A DNA stretch of 10,084 nt from Candidatus Hydrogenedentota bacterium (GCA_007116095.1 SKJD01000176.1:1-10084), one strand, 5' to 3'; positions 1-7,674 are shown, numbered from the stretch's first letter. The notes: a model not told the origin generated them from the sequence alone. Translations and numbers: made by a program.

Positions 1-14
1 CCCTTCAGATGCAT
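1..14 (-). CDS. 5' end of a minus-strand gene leaving the window
   Basis: Read on the minus strand, an ATG at 14-12 follows a near-perfect Shine-Dalgarno GGAGGA (26-21) with a 6-base spacer, and the first residues are MHLK. Only four full codons are inside the window, so the product cannot be named. A weak sigma70-like pair lies upstream on the same strand: TTGAGA at 83-78 and TGTATT at 61-56, 16 bp apart. The start codon sits inside the left arm of a 13-bp inverted repeat (7-19/68-80). The call rests only on the ribosome site and start codon. Confidence 0.4.
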
Positions 15-80
15 GTGCTTTCCTCCGTGCCTTCCAAGGCTTTGACACCGTTGGTAATACACGAGTTAGCACATGCATCT
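7..80. repeat. 13-bp perfect inverted repeat, 48-bp spacer
   Basis: AGATGCATGTGCT at 7-19 is the exact reverse complement of AGCACATGCATCT at 68-80. The left arm covers the start codon of the gene leaving the window on the left. The right arm overlaps its possible -35 box and promoter spacer. This could be a two-site operator, or a scar of an inverted duplication. Confidence 0.6.
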
Positions 81-135
81 CAACAAATTCTTTGCACAGA
101 TTCTTGTGAGGAACCTGTTATGTTTTCACGCAGTA

Positions 136-166
136 CTGGATTCCTGCCTGCGCAGGAATGACGATG
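136..166. repeat. REP-like palindromic repeat, single copy
   Basis: The core ATTCCTGC-CTGC-GCAGGAAT (140-147, 148-151, 152-159) is a perfect 8-bp stem with a 4-base loop. It is preceded by CTGG and followed by GACGA. It closely resembles the CTGGATTCC...GGAATGACGA family of dispersed extragenic palindromes found in many bacterial genomes. Only one copy is in the window, so the repeated nature is inferred from resemblance. Confidence 0.5.
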
Positions 167-190
167 TGGGGATTCTCAGGTGTTGCATTG

Positions 191-209
191 AAAAAATCAC
201 AGATTTTTT
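191..209 (-). terminator. possible weak terminator hairpin for the glycoside hydrolase gene
   Basis: AAAAAATC (191-198) pairs with GATTTTTT (202-209) around an ACA loop, an 8-bp stem made mostly of A-U pairs. It lies about 105 bp past the stop codon of the minus-strand glycoside hydrolase gene. On either strand the 3' arm supplies a six-U run. There is no GC-rich stem below the U run, so it would be weak. The surrounding stretch 15-313 holds no convincing gene. Confidence 0.25.
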
Positions 210-313
210 ACACAAAAAGTCTTTCTCGCGCCACTAAATGGGAAAAACGATTCGAAAATGCCCGTAAAGGATGGACCTGGCGGTAATATCAGAACTGCAC
301 CCTATTCTTTTGT

Positions 314-2404
314 CTACTGTAATTTGCTAGCGGTGGTTTCCAGTAGATACCAATGGGTCGGCGGGCTGTCCTCCAGATTCAGGTGATAGCCCCCGGCATC
401 CTCGTCCCAGGACAGGCCCACTGTATGCCGATCGCCCGTAGCCCCGTCGAGGGCATAGGCCGCCAGGCCTGGATTCGCACGAAGCAGCAACGCGCCTGTC
501 ATCGGCTCAGAGCGGAAAGGCAGGCGCCCGTCCGGGGCTTCGGTTCGGGCCACAACAGTGATCAGCAGCCGCTCCGACGCGGCGATGGGCTTGGTGTCCA
601 GGCTGCTCACCGCCACCGTGGCATGTGGCGTTTGCATCATCACGGTCACGTTGTCCAGTTCGATCCGCCGCCCGCCGAGCGCCCCTGCCGCCGCCTGCGT
701 CTTTTCGGTATTCACCGTGTGGTAGCCCGCTTCCCAATTTCGGTACAACTCTCCGGTGTCAGAATGAATTTCCATCTGACCCCTTTCCAGGAAAGTTTGA
801 TTTGGGTCGCGGATTACCGTCACCTCCGGCCCCGGCTCCGTCGGCTGTAACCAAGGCAACTCCGGCGTCCCGGGCAGACCGATACTCAGCCGATGTTGCT
901 CCGCCAGGCTGCGCAGCGCCGCCGATCTTTCAGGGTTCACCGCATTGTAAAAGAGCTGCTCCCGGTCCAGTAGCAGGCAATAATGCTGCTCCGCCGGCCG
1001 GATATGTCCCTCTCGATAAGCCAGGGCCGCCGCAGGCATCAGCGCCGTCAGTGCGGGGTCCGACCAGGTGGACCATTTGTGCATGTTGATGGGCGGCCCT
1101 AGTCCCTGCTGGGTATAGTTGTAGAGCATCATCGCATCCCAGGATTGCAGGCTCGCCAATGCGGCCACATATAACGGCGCTGTGAAACGCCGGGGAGCCG
1201 GATGCGGCACGTTCCACTCGGTCACCGTCAGTGGCATGCCATACACCTGGGCGGCGGCTATCCAGTGCCCGAAATGCGCGGTGTCGTGCGGGGAGGTCTG
1301 CAAAAAATTGCTGCTGCCATAGCTGTGCGCGTCAATAACGTCCCCCATGGTCAGCGCCGGCAGCGAAAAGAGGCTGTTGTTGCCCCATTGGTTCGTCGTC
1401 GCGATGGGAGCCGTAACGCCCAAGTCCCGCAGGTGATCCAGCATGCGCCGGTTAAAGCGGGATTCCTGGTGATTGAGGTAAATCTTGCTGGGCCCGGGCT
1501 CCCAGGTGCGCCAGGTCCGGTTATAGGGCAACCCGTGCGTCTCGGCAAATGCGCGCACCGAAGCGTCAAACAAGGCATTGTGTACCGGATTGTCCTTATC
1601 CGGAAGCATGAGATTGCCAAAATGGGTGGTCAGGTCGTTCTCGTTGGTAATCAATAGCCCCATGATGGCCGGATCGTCCTTGTAGGCCAGGCCGGTATAG
1701 GCGTTCACATGGCTGAGGTATTGCGCATTGAATTCCACCATCAAGCCCTGAATGGCTTTATTGTAGTAGTTGAAGCCCACCAGCGAGCCTTCTTTCCGCG
1801 CTATTTCCTCGAAGCCTTCAATATGCCCCCACTCCGAATCCACATCACCGGGCTTTAACTGGCGTCCCACATGCAGGTCCAGCCAGATATAGACGCCCTC
1901 CTCCCGGAGGCAGTGGATCAGGTAGTCCAGTTGCGCCATGGCCTCGGAGTCCAGGTGACGGGAATCCTCCCGGGACTGATCTATGACCGTCGGCCGCACC
2001 CAGCGCGTGGAGTCATGGTGGTGAATGCGGACCAGGTTGTGCCCGAGCTGGGCAATGCGCCGCGCCTGAGCTTCCACCACCGCCTTGTCTTCCTCAAAGA
2101 GCGCGTAAGCGGCGATGTTCGTACCCCAGAAACGGGCCGGGCTCCCATCGCCGAAGACCAGACCGTCCCCTTCCACGCGCACGGGCCCTTTGCTCCCTGC
2201 GGGCTTGTGGTTCAAGTAGCTCAGGTCCACCGGGGCGCGCCGCGTACTCAACAGCCCCGGCGTCCACTGGATGAGTTCCGCCGCCGACAGGGTTTCGGCC
2301 TCTGCCTGTTGTGCGCCATTCCCGCTGCAGCCAGCCATCAGGAGCGCCAAAACCAGCACATGGCGTCCCAAATACCGTTTCGCTTCCACACAATAATGCT
2401 TCAT
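314..2404 (-). CDS. glycoside hydrolase lipoprotein, clan GH-A (GH5-like)
   Basis: A 696-residue protein with a lipoprotein signal (basic start, hydrophobic residues 15-25, lipobox LMAG-C with Cys26), so probably membrane-anchored and facing the periplasm or cell surface. Residues about 80-470 look like a TIM barrel of clan GH-A: FWGTNIAAY (92-100), NLVRIHHHD (123-131), IWLDLHVG (173-180), ITNEN (252-256) with Glu255 as likely acid/base, DAHSYG (359-363) and TVTEWN (393-398) with Glu396 as likely nucleophile. Residues about 525-690 look like a beta-rich accessory region. The family acts on beta-linked polysaccharides; the substrate cannot be told from sequence. The start ATG (2404) has GAGGGG at 2416-2411, spacer 6. 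It is divergent from the prepilin-like gene. GH5 is the closest guess; another GH-A family is possible. Confidence 0.8.
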   Translation of the reverse strand: MKHYCVEAKRYLGRHVLVLALLMAGCSGNGAQQAEAETLSAAELIQWTPGLLSTRRAPVDLSYLNHKPAGSKGPVRVEGDGLVFGDGSPARFWGTNIAAYALFEEDKAVVEAQARRIAQLGHNLVRIHHHDSTRWVRPTVIDQSREDSRHLDSEAMAQLDYLIHCLREEGVYIWLDLHVGRQLKPGDVDSEWGHIEGFEEIARKEGSLVGFNYYNKAIQGLMVEFNAQYLSHVNAYTGLAYKDDPAIMGLLITNENDLTTHFGNLMLPDKDNPVHNALFDASVRAFAETHGLPYNRTWRTWEPGPSKIYLNHQESRFNRRMLDHLRDLGVTAPIATTNQWGNNSLFSLPALTMGDVIDAHSYGSSNFLQTSPHDTAHFGHWIAAAQVYGMPLTVTEWNVPHPAPRRFTAPLYVAALASLQSWDAMMLYNYTQQGLGPPINMHKWSTWSDPALTALMPAAALAYREGHIRPAEQHYCLLLDREQLFYNAVNPERSAALRSLAEQHRLSIGLPGTPELPWLQPTEPGPEVTVIRDPNQTFLERGQMEIHSDTGELYRNWEAGYHTVNTEKTQAAAGALGGRRIELDNVTVMMQTPHATVAVSSLDTKPIAASERLLITVVARTEAPDGRLPFRSEPMTGALLLRANPGLAAYALDGATGDRHTVGLSWDEDAGGYHLNLEDSPPTHWYLLETTASKLQ

Positions 2405-2828
2405 TGTATACCCCTCAAGCTTCCGACATGGCGAATTTCAAGAACCCGAACCCGAAAAAAATGGTTTATTTTCCTAACTTGCATCGGTTAAAATAAAGCC
2501 GGGGGAAAAGTATCCATAACTTTTGGAGCTTTTCATATTTCCAGGCAATGACAGTTTCATCGGGGGATGAAGCACATGAAACGCGTACTTGCTATGCCGA
2601 TCCATGCCTGATCTCCCTAATACGGATCCCATTTAATACCGTTTATTTCGAACGCCCGCAATGTGCCTGTTGCGATCTTTTCTTTAATGCGTGCTTATAC
2701 GATACAGCCAAACCGGTTTTGTGGTTGTACCGTACGAAATAACCCATTTTGATTGCAAACCCCGGTTTGCTTCATTGGGGATTCCAACCTTGGATCGCAA
2801 ACCATGTTTGCAGAATGGAGAATATGTC
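2405..2828. promoter_or_regulatory. divergent intergenic regulatory region
   Basis: This 424-bp gap separates two divergent genes and must carry promoters for both. I find no clean sigma70 pair. It contains AT-rich stretches near 2450-2500, a GTTTCAT/ATGAAAC inverted repeat (2554-2560/2576-2582) overlapping a competing TTCATC/GATGAA hairpin (2556-2561/2566-2571), and three AAAC...GTTT dyads at 2710-2719, 2755-2770 and 2797-2811. The reading frame of the prepilin gene is open upstream to about 2691, but those 46 residues precede a standard prepilin leader and are best treated as untranslated. Confidence 0.5.
2755..2811. repeat. two tandem GCAAAC/GTTTGC dyads
   Basis: GCAAACCCCGGTTTGC (2755-2770) and GCAAACCATGTTTGC (2797-2811) are two palindromes with identical GCAAAC and GTTTGC arms, starting 42 bp apart (about four helical turns). 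The second ends 5 bases before the Shine-Dalgarno of the prepilin-like gene. A related shorter palindrome, AAACCGGTTT, lies at 2710-2719. They may be operator sites, or twin hairpins in the mRNA leader that could affect translation. Confidence 0.6.
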
Positions 2829-3851
2829 ATGTTGAAGCGTCGTGGATTTACCTTGATTGAGCTGCTGGTCGTGATCGCCATCATCGGCATCCTGGCCGCC
2901 ATCCTGTTGCCTGCCCTGGCCCGTGCGCGGGAAGCGGCAAGGCGGGCCTCCTGTGCGAACAACTTGAAGCAGATCGGATTGTCGTTGCGCATGTACTCCG
3001 GTGAAAACCGGGCAGGCATGTACCCGCCCATGGCGCACCGCATCAACTACCAACTTTCCAAGGCCGGCCCCGGCCAACCCACTCTGGGCTTTCCGGAAAC
3101 CTACGCCAATGATCCCGGCAATCGCGACTGCTTTTACAAGAACCCCTTCCAGCCCACGACCCAGGGCGGAGACGTGGAGTTTGTCTTTTACGGCCCAGCC
3201 ATGTACCCGGACTACCTCAATGATCCATCGGTCCTGATCTGTCCCTCCGACGCCGACGGCGATCGCGCCCTGCAGGAAGGCTCGGGCCACTGGTTTGATC
3301 AGAATGTACTCCGGGATACCGGCCGTTCACAGCCGGATCCCTGCGCCTTCACGGCGGAATCCTATATGTACCTGTCCTGGGCGCTCACCGGACGGCCTGG
3401 CAAGGACTACCTCTCCGGGCAAGCGGAAATCGGCCATGACGCCGATCCCAATGATCAGGCGCTGGCGCAATTGGCGAATGCGCAGCAGGCCATCGGTCCG
3501 TGGATCAGTCCCGACCTGATCACCCAGCTCAGCACGATCGTGGCCCAGGTAGCCCTGGACCCTGGAGCCTCCTACGACCGTGACGTCCGGGGTGAGTTTA
3601 TTAGCATACCGCGTACCCGGGACGGCGTGGAGCGTTTCTTCATCACGGACATCAACAACCCCGGCGCCGCTGCCGAGGCCCAATCGAGTATCCCCGTGAT
3701 GTTTGATTTGATCAGCATTGCCACAACCGAATTCAGCCACGTGCCGGGGGGCACCAACGTGCTCTTTATGGATGGCCATGTGGAATTCGTGCGCTTCCCA
3801 GGTGATTTCCCGGCGACCCGCGCCTTCGCAAATCTGGTGTCGATGTTCTAA
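2829..3851 (+). CDS. prepilin-like secreted protein (DUF1559/HX9DG type)
   Basis: A 340-residue protein starting with a type IV prepilin leader, MLKRRG, followed by [24 protein letters not shown]. Prepilin peptidase should cut after Gly6; Glu at +5 of the mature chain is the conserved pilin residue. The hydrophobic N-terminal helix is followed by [18 protein letters not shown], typical of the large expanded pseudopilin-like families of Planctomycetota and relatives. Near the C-terminus, [17 protein letters not shown] matches the HX9DG motif but with ten residues between His and DG. It probably sits in the inner membrane or is assembled and exported by a type II secretion/type IV pilus-like machine; the exact role of this family is unknown. 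The ATG at 2829 is chosen because GGAGA (2817-2821) precedes it by 7 bases and the leader starts there. It ends at a strong terminator. Confidence 0.88.
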   Translation: MLKRRGFTLIELLVVIAIIGILAAILLPALARAREAARRASCANNLKQIGLSLRMYSGENRAGMYPPMAHRINYQLSKAGPGQPTLGFPETYANDPGNRDCFYKNPFQPTTQGGDVEFVFYGPAMYPDYLNDPSVLICPSDADGDRALQEGSGHWFDQNVLRDTGRSQPDPCAFTAESYMYLSWALTGRPGKDYLSGQAEIGHDADPNDQALAQLANAQQAIGPWISPDLITQLSTIVAQVALDPGASYDRDVRGEFISIPRTRDGVERFFITDINNPGAAAEAQSSIPVMFDLISIATTEFSHVPGGTNVLFMDGHVEFVRFPGDFPATRAFANLVSMF

Positions 3852-3875
3852 GCATAGTTAATCGCAAAGCTATAT

Positions 3876-3926
3876 GCCCGGGGCAGGCATTGACCCAATA
3901 GTCAATGCCCGCCTTGGGCTTTTTTT
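3876..3926 (+). terminator. intrinsic terminator of the prepilin-like gene
   Basis: Arms 3876-3894 and 3901-3919 form a 19-bp stem with a CCAATA loop (3895-3900), nine perfect pairs (GGCATTGAC/GTCAATGCC) next to the loop, one A-C mismatch and two G-U wobbles lower down. Seven Ts follow (3920-3926). It begins 24 bp after the stop codon. There is no U run on the minus strand, so it works for the plus-strand gene only. Confidence 0.92.
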
Positions 3927-3970
3927 GTACAGTGCTTCGTGGGGTTATACACGCCCTGTCCCCATTGCCG

Positions 3971-5020
3971 TCATAAAAGGTCCAGCCGCCGAGCGACATC
4001 TTCGAAGTCCGGGTCCAGGGCGTAGATGCGCTCCAAATCCTTGCGAGCCTGACTTTTCCGTCCCAATTCTTCGTAGACCAGCGCCCGCTCATAGGCCAGG
4101 TTGTTCAGCAGATCCTGCGGACGGTCTTTTTTTCGGCGCAGGGCGTCGGTCAGGGTTTGTCGGGCGGCCGTGGGTAGGCCCAGACCGCGCAAGGCGCGCG
4201 CCTTATAGAGCATCAGCGCCGCGTGAATGGCCGATTCATTTTTTACCCCATCGGTCAGCGCCACTATAGATTTATAGGCCGATTTCTGCCCCCGATAGAC
4301 CTGTTCAAAGAACTCCACGGCGGAAAGCTTAACCACCAAGTCGTCGGGCGACTGCTTCAGGAGGGTCTGCAAGCAATATTCAGCGCCCTCCAAGTGCCCA
4401 AAATGCTGGTAGACCTCCGTCAACATCAGGAGGACACCCGTCTCGTTCGGATAGACCGGGACCTTCAGCTCCGGAGTCAGGTGCACCATCAGGCTCAGGT
4501 CAAGACCGTAATTAACGAAGAATTTCCCCAGGTCGGCGCGGTTGTCATAGGCCCGCTCCAGAAAGTGGTGTGCATCCCGGTAGTCATCCCGGCGGAAATT
4601 GAGAGCGCCGCCCAGAAAACCAGCGTCCGCGAAGCTGCTTGATGCATGCTCCAGATAGGCCAGCGCTTCGTCGTCTTCGCCGCGCAAGGCCGCTAACGCC
4701 CCGTCGATGAGCGCACATTCCTCCGAGGACTTGAAAAGGCGTTGCATCCGTGAAAGGGTCAGGACCGATTCCGGGGTTGGGGCTGCCTGTTGCTTTTGCT
4801 CCGCGGGGGTATTGCGCGGGCGACGCTCTTTTTTGTTCCAGCCCTGATGCTGGGTATGGTGCAACCCTGTTCCCGGGAGCCCCACCGTATTCCGCACGCC
4901 ACGCGGCCCCACCGTTACCTTTGCGCCACGCGGGCCCGCCGACAGGGAAAGGCCGGATTTACTAAAATTTAACGACAAGCCCGGGGCAATGCGTAATCGC
5001 CTGAAAAACCGAAACGCCAT
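3971..5020 (-). CDS. DUF4236 domain protein with TPR-like repeats
   Basis: A 349-residue protein. Residues 1-54 match the DUF4236 family: MAFRFFRRLRIAPGLSLNFSK, then SLSAGPRGAKVTVGPRGVRNTVGLPGTGL, a short Gly-rich beta repeat region. A basic, Gln-rich linker (about 58-85) leads to an all-helical region (about 86-345) that reads as degenerate TPR units, for example 104-130, 193-224, 263-296 and 305-337 with A/L/Y-rich helix pairs and a LEGAEYCLQTLLKQSPDD-type unit. There is no signal peptide, so it is probably cytoplasmic. DUF4236 has no known function; TPR repeats suggest protein binding. The frame is open 33 residues upstream (to 5119), but the start at 5020 is chosen because DUF4236 proteins begin MxFRF and AGGAAG lies at 5036-5031, spacer 10. 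It is convergent with the prepilin-like gene. Confidence 0.8.
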   Translation of the reverse strand: MAFRFFRRLRIAPGLSLNFSKSGLSLSAGPRGAKVTVGPRGVRNTVGLPGTGLHHTQHQGWNKKERRPRNTPAEQKQQAAPTPESVLTLSRMQRLFKSSEECALIDGALAALRGEDDEALAYLEHASSSFADAGFLGGALNFRRDDYRDAHHFLERAYDNRADLGKFFVNYGLDLSLMVHLTPELKVPVYPNETGVLLMLTEVYQHFGHLEGAEYCLQTLLKQSPDDLVVKLSAVEFFEQVYRGQKSAYKSIVALTDGVKNESAIHAALMLYKARALRGLGLPTAARQTLTDALRRKKDRPQDLLNNLAYERALVYEELGRKSQARKDLERIYALDPDFEDVARRLDLL

Positions 5021-5193
5021 ATTGAGTTTGCTTCCTGTTGTCTGGCCACCATGACGGGCCTGGCCCGTGTTACTTGCACCATTGTGCTGATAGTCCCTTG
5101 TGCAATGCAAATCCAACAAGCTTTGACCGAATGCGCATATCTATTTGAAGCTCCGTCCATGGATAGGCAGGAATAGTGCGTATTGCGGCAATG

Positions 5194-5202
5194 TGTTACA
5201 AT
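5194..5202 (+). promoter_or_regulatory. possible extended -10 promoter for the PhyH gene
   Basis: TGTTACAAT fits an extended -10 element (TGn-TATAAT type) about 75 bp upstream of the PhyH-family start. No convincing -35 box is found at the expected distance. The call is based on motif match alone. Confidence 0.3.
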
Positions 5203-5276
5203 CAAAACTTCCTTGCACATATTTTCAGACGTAGCGTACCGAAAACAACCCACGACTGGTGGAAGGAAATGCCGGT

Positions 5277-6083
5277 ATGATGCAAACTGTATTGACGCTC
5301 TCCGAACGACAGCAATGGGAAAATGACGGTTATTTGTTGCGCCGCGGCCTACTCGACCAGGAAGAGGTGTATTTGCTCCGGGATATCGCCCGACGGGACA
5401 GGGAACTTCAGGCGGCGGCGTCGCTGCGTAGCGATGCGAAGGGTGGGGAAACGAAGCTGACCTTGTGGAATGAGCTAGACGACGACACCATTTACAGCGC
5501 CGTGGTCCATTCAAGACGCATCGTCGATCGCATGGAACAGATGCTGGGTGATGAGGTTTACCACTACCACCACAAGATGATGTTAAAAGAGCCTCGAACC
5601 GGGGGTGCCTGGGAGTGGCGCCAGGACTACGGCTATTGGTATGGAAACGGGTGTCTTTTTCCGCATATGGCCAGCGTCATGATCGCCGTGGACCCCGCTA
5701 CCCGTGAGAATGGCTGCCTGAAGGTCATTCGCGGCTCACACCAGATGGGACGCATCGACCATGGCCCCGTGGGCAAAGACAATGATCAGACCGGAGCGGA
5801 CCTGGAGCGCGTGGAAGAAGCTTTGAAGCGCCTGGAGCTGGTCTATTGCGAGATGGAACCGGGAACGGCCCTCTTCTTCCATGGCAACCTGCTGCACAGC
5901 TCAGAACAGAACCACAGCGACAAGCCTCGCTGGAGCCTGATCTGCTGCTATAACGCCAAGTTCAATGATCCCTACAAGGCGGGTCCGCACCCCGGCTACC
6001 ATTACCTGGAAAAATGGCCGGACGAGCGGATCAAGGAAATCGGAACCGCTCAGTGGGAGTGCATGTCAGCGCAAAGCGTGTAA
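5277..6083 (+). CDS. phytanoyl-CoA dioxygenase (PhyH) family protein, first Fe-binding His replaced by Arg
   Basis: A 268-residue protein of the PhyH branch of Fe(II)/2-oxoglutarate-dependent oxygenases, which hydroxylate small molecules in the cytoplasm. Family signs: [20 protein letters not shown] (N-terminal helix and strand), [12 protein letters not shown] (95-106), [11 protein letters not shown] (112-122), [25 protein letters not shown] (131-155), [17 protein letters not shown] (197-212) and [11 protein letters not shown] (217-227). The expected metal triad is HxD...H. Asp117 and His207 are present, as is the 2-oxoglutarate-binding Arg218, but the first position is Arg115 (codon CGC at 5619-5621) where relatives have His. 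The protein may be inactive, may bind metal differently, or the base may be an error. A GTG at 5259 is in frame, but ATG 5277 is preferred with AAGGA at 5263-5267, spacer 9; ATG 5280 directly follows. The substrate is unknown. It ends 10 bp from the convergent next gene. Confidence 0.85.
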   Translation: MMQTVLTLSERQQWENDGYLLRRGLLDQEEVYLLRDIARRDRELQAAASLRSDAKGGETKLTLWNELDDDTIYSAVVHSRRIVDRMEQMLGDEVYHYHHKMMLKEPRTGGAWEWRQDYGYWYGNGCLFPHMASVMIAVDPATRENGCLKVIRGSHQMGRIDHGPVGKDNDQTGADLERVEEALKRLELVYCEMEPGTALFFHGNLLHSSEQNHSDKPRWSLICCYNAKFNDPYKAGPHPGYHYLEKWPDERIKEIGTAQWECMSAQSV

Positions 6084-6093
6084 CCACCTGGCC

Positions 6094-7635
6094 TCAGGGT
6101 AACAGGGGCTGGGCCATAAGGTAGCTCTGGAACGGGACGCCGTCGCGCATGGTGTGCAGGGCGATGGTATCGCCTTCTTCCGCACGCAGGAGCCGGGAGA
6201 TAAACTGGTAGCCGCTGTCGGCCCAGTAGCCGATGTTGACAGGCTGATCGTTGATGCCCACGATATAGTCGCCGCTGCGCAGGCCCGCCTCAAAGGCCGA
6301 AGAATTATTGGCGACGTGCAATTGCCAATAACCGAAAGCGACATGCGCCAGGGAAACGCCGTAACCGACCAGGGGCGCGGCCTCCAGGACGGTGTTCCCG
6401 GGACGTTCCAGGCGCAACAGGCCAAACTCGTAGTTCAGGGTGACGCGAAAATGTCGCAGAAAATCCAGCCCAAGACGCGCCTGTTCCTCCGCCGGCAATA
6501 CCCGGCAGATGGGACGCCGTAACTGGGCCCCGGCGGTCTGAATGCTGTCCAGACGAATCTGTGTGTCGCCCTGCCAGGCGGAGGCCACCGTCATCAGACG
6601 CGGCGTCATGTCGTCCAGGGCGTTCCAGGCGTAGAGCAGGTCCTCGGGAAGGGCCACGGCACTGGGCAGGTTCAGGTCCACCACCATGGGGATACTCTCA
6701 CCGCCATTCACCCGCACGTTGACCCGGGGCGCCCCGGCGGAGCCGATGGCCGTCAGCGCGGTGTGGGAGTCGGGCCCCTGGAGCTGGGCTTCACTCAATG
6801 GACGCCAGGTGACGCTGGGGCTTTCAAAATCTATGCTGACCTCAAAACCGGGTTGATAGGCGGGCAGAATCCCCGCGATGCGTGTACCCAGCCGGGCCGA
6901 CAAGGGGCTCAGGTCCATGATGGCGGCGGTTTCCGCATGATCCGGCATGCCGGCAAAGGTGAAGGATTCAATCAGGACCGCCGTGGCGACAAAGGGATTC
7001 CCGGCATGGTCTTCTGTTTCCAGATAGCTCATGGAACCCGATAGTCCCAGGTATTCCGCCACTTCCAAAGCGACAATCGGGCGGCGGAGGGCGGTGTCGA
7101 GCAGGAAGGCGTAGGGACCAACGCCATTCATCCAGACCGCCACCAACGGACGCCCCCGAACCAGTGAAGATGGAGCCGTGTATATTTGCCGGAATTGCGG
7201 ATCGGCTTCCAGGGCGTCGGGATCAAAAGGCGTAGCAGGGGCTGGGTCAGGCGCAGGCGGCGCGATGGGATCGTCCGCGTCATCCGGAGCGCCGTCGGCA
7301 TCGCCCACACTCCCCGGGTAGGCAGATTCCGGCAGTGTTTCCGGGATCACAATCTCCGCTTCCTCTGCTCCCTCCGCTTCCTCCAACTCCTCCGCTACAG
7401 TCGGGTCCTCCGGCGCTGTGGTGATTTCATCCGGCCCGGCGGTATCCTCGGCGGCGCCAGCCGTATCGGGAGGCGTTTCCGGTGCTTCGAGTGGTGGAGG
7501 CTGCGTTGGCAGCGCATCCAAAACCGGCGGGGTCGGCAGCAGGGAGGGCTCCTGTTGCGCCCCGGCATAGGCCAAGCCCAAGACAACTAAAAGCAGGGGT
7601 AGGGCCGATGTCGGAATTAACCGATGTAGCTTCAT
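6094..7635 (-). CDS. secreted retropepsin-like/PDZ protein with degenerate active sites
   Basis: A 513-residue protein with a Sec signal peptide (MKLHR, hydrophobic 8-22, cleavage near AYA-GA, residues 24-26). Residues 27-145 form a long Pro/Glu/Ala/Asp-rich, probably disordered, acidic linker. Residues 160-280 resemble a retropepsin-like aspartyl protease lobe: LVAVWMNGVGPYAFLLDTALRRPIVALEVAEYLGL. Residues 300-410 are a second lobe: VNVRVNGGESIPMVVDLNLPSAVALP, then LGLDFLRHFRVTLNYEFGLLRLE. Residues about 424-508 are a PDZ domain (AFEAGLRSGDYIVGINDQPV). The catalytic DTG is DTA (180-182) in lobe one and DLN (320-322) in lobe two, so activity is doubtful. It is probably periplasmic, binding or processing peptides. 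The start at 7635 is chosen over 7683 because the signal peptide begins there and GAAGG lies at 7650-7646, spacer 10. It lies 66 bp downstream of fabH, possibly co-transcribed. Confidence 0.72.
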   Translation of the reverse strand: MKLHRLIPTSALPLLLVVLGLAYAGAQQEPSLLPTPPVLDALPTQPPPLEAPETPPDTAGAAEDTAGPDEITTAPEDPTVAEELEEAEGAEEAEIVIPETLPESAYPGSVGDADGAPDDADDPIAPPAPDPAPATPFDPDALEADPQFRQIYTAPSSLVRGRPLVAVWMNGVGPYAFLLDTALRRPIVALEVAEYLGLSGSMSYLETEDHAGNPFVATAVLIESFTFAGMPDHAETAAIMDLSPLSARLGTRIAGILPAYQPGFEVSIDFESPSVTWRPLSEAQLQGPDSHTALTAIGSAGAPRVNVRVNGGESIPMVVDLNLPSAVALPEDLLYAWNALDDMTPRLMTVASAWQGDTQIRLDSIQTAGAQLRRPICRVLPAEEQARLGLDFLRHFRVTLNYEFGLLRLERPGNTVLEAAPLVGYGVSLAHVAFGYWQLHVANNSSAFEAGLRSGDYIVGINDQPVNIGYWADSGYQFISRLLRAEEGDTIALHTMRDGVPFQSYLMAQPLLP

Positions 7636-7674
7636 GCAGTGGAGACCTTCGTTGGAACATCGCAATTCGGTTCG

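Noticed and set aside
73..237. 54-codon plus-strand frame starting MHLNKFFAQ
   Set aside because: It runs straight through the REP-like palindrome, has no convincing ribosome site, and its start is explained by the right arm of the inverted repeat.
353..850. 165-codon plus-strand frame antisense to the glycoside hydrolase
   Set aside because: It lies wholly within the antisense strand of a well-supported gene, and its translation is rich in Arg, His and Pro as expected for a shadow frame.
2405..2500. MANFKNPNPKK short frame in the divergent gap
   Set aside because: It is 22 codons with no clear Shine-Dalgarno, in an AT-rich region more likely to be promoter DNA.
2691..2828. 46-residue N-terminal extension of the prepilin-like protein
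   Set aside because: It would place residues before a standard [11 protein letters not shown] leader and would translate through the twin dyads; the ATG at 2829 has a good ribosome site.
6081..6096. Terminator between the two convergent genes
   Set aside because: The stop codons are 10 bp apart and no GC-rich hairpin with a U run is seen on either strand.
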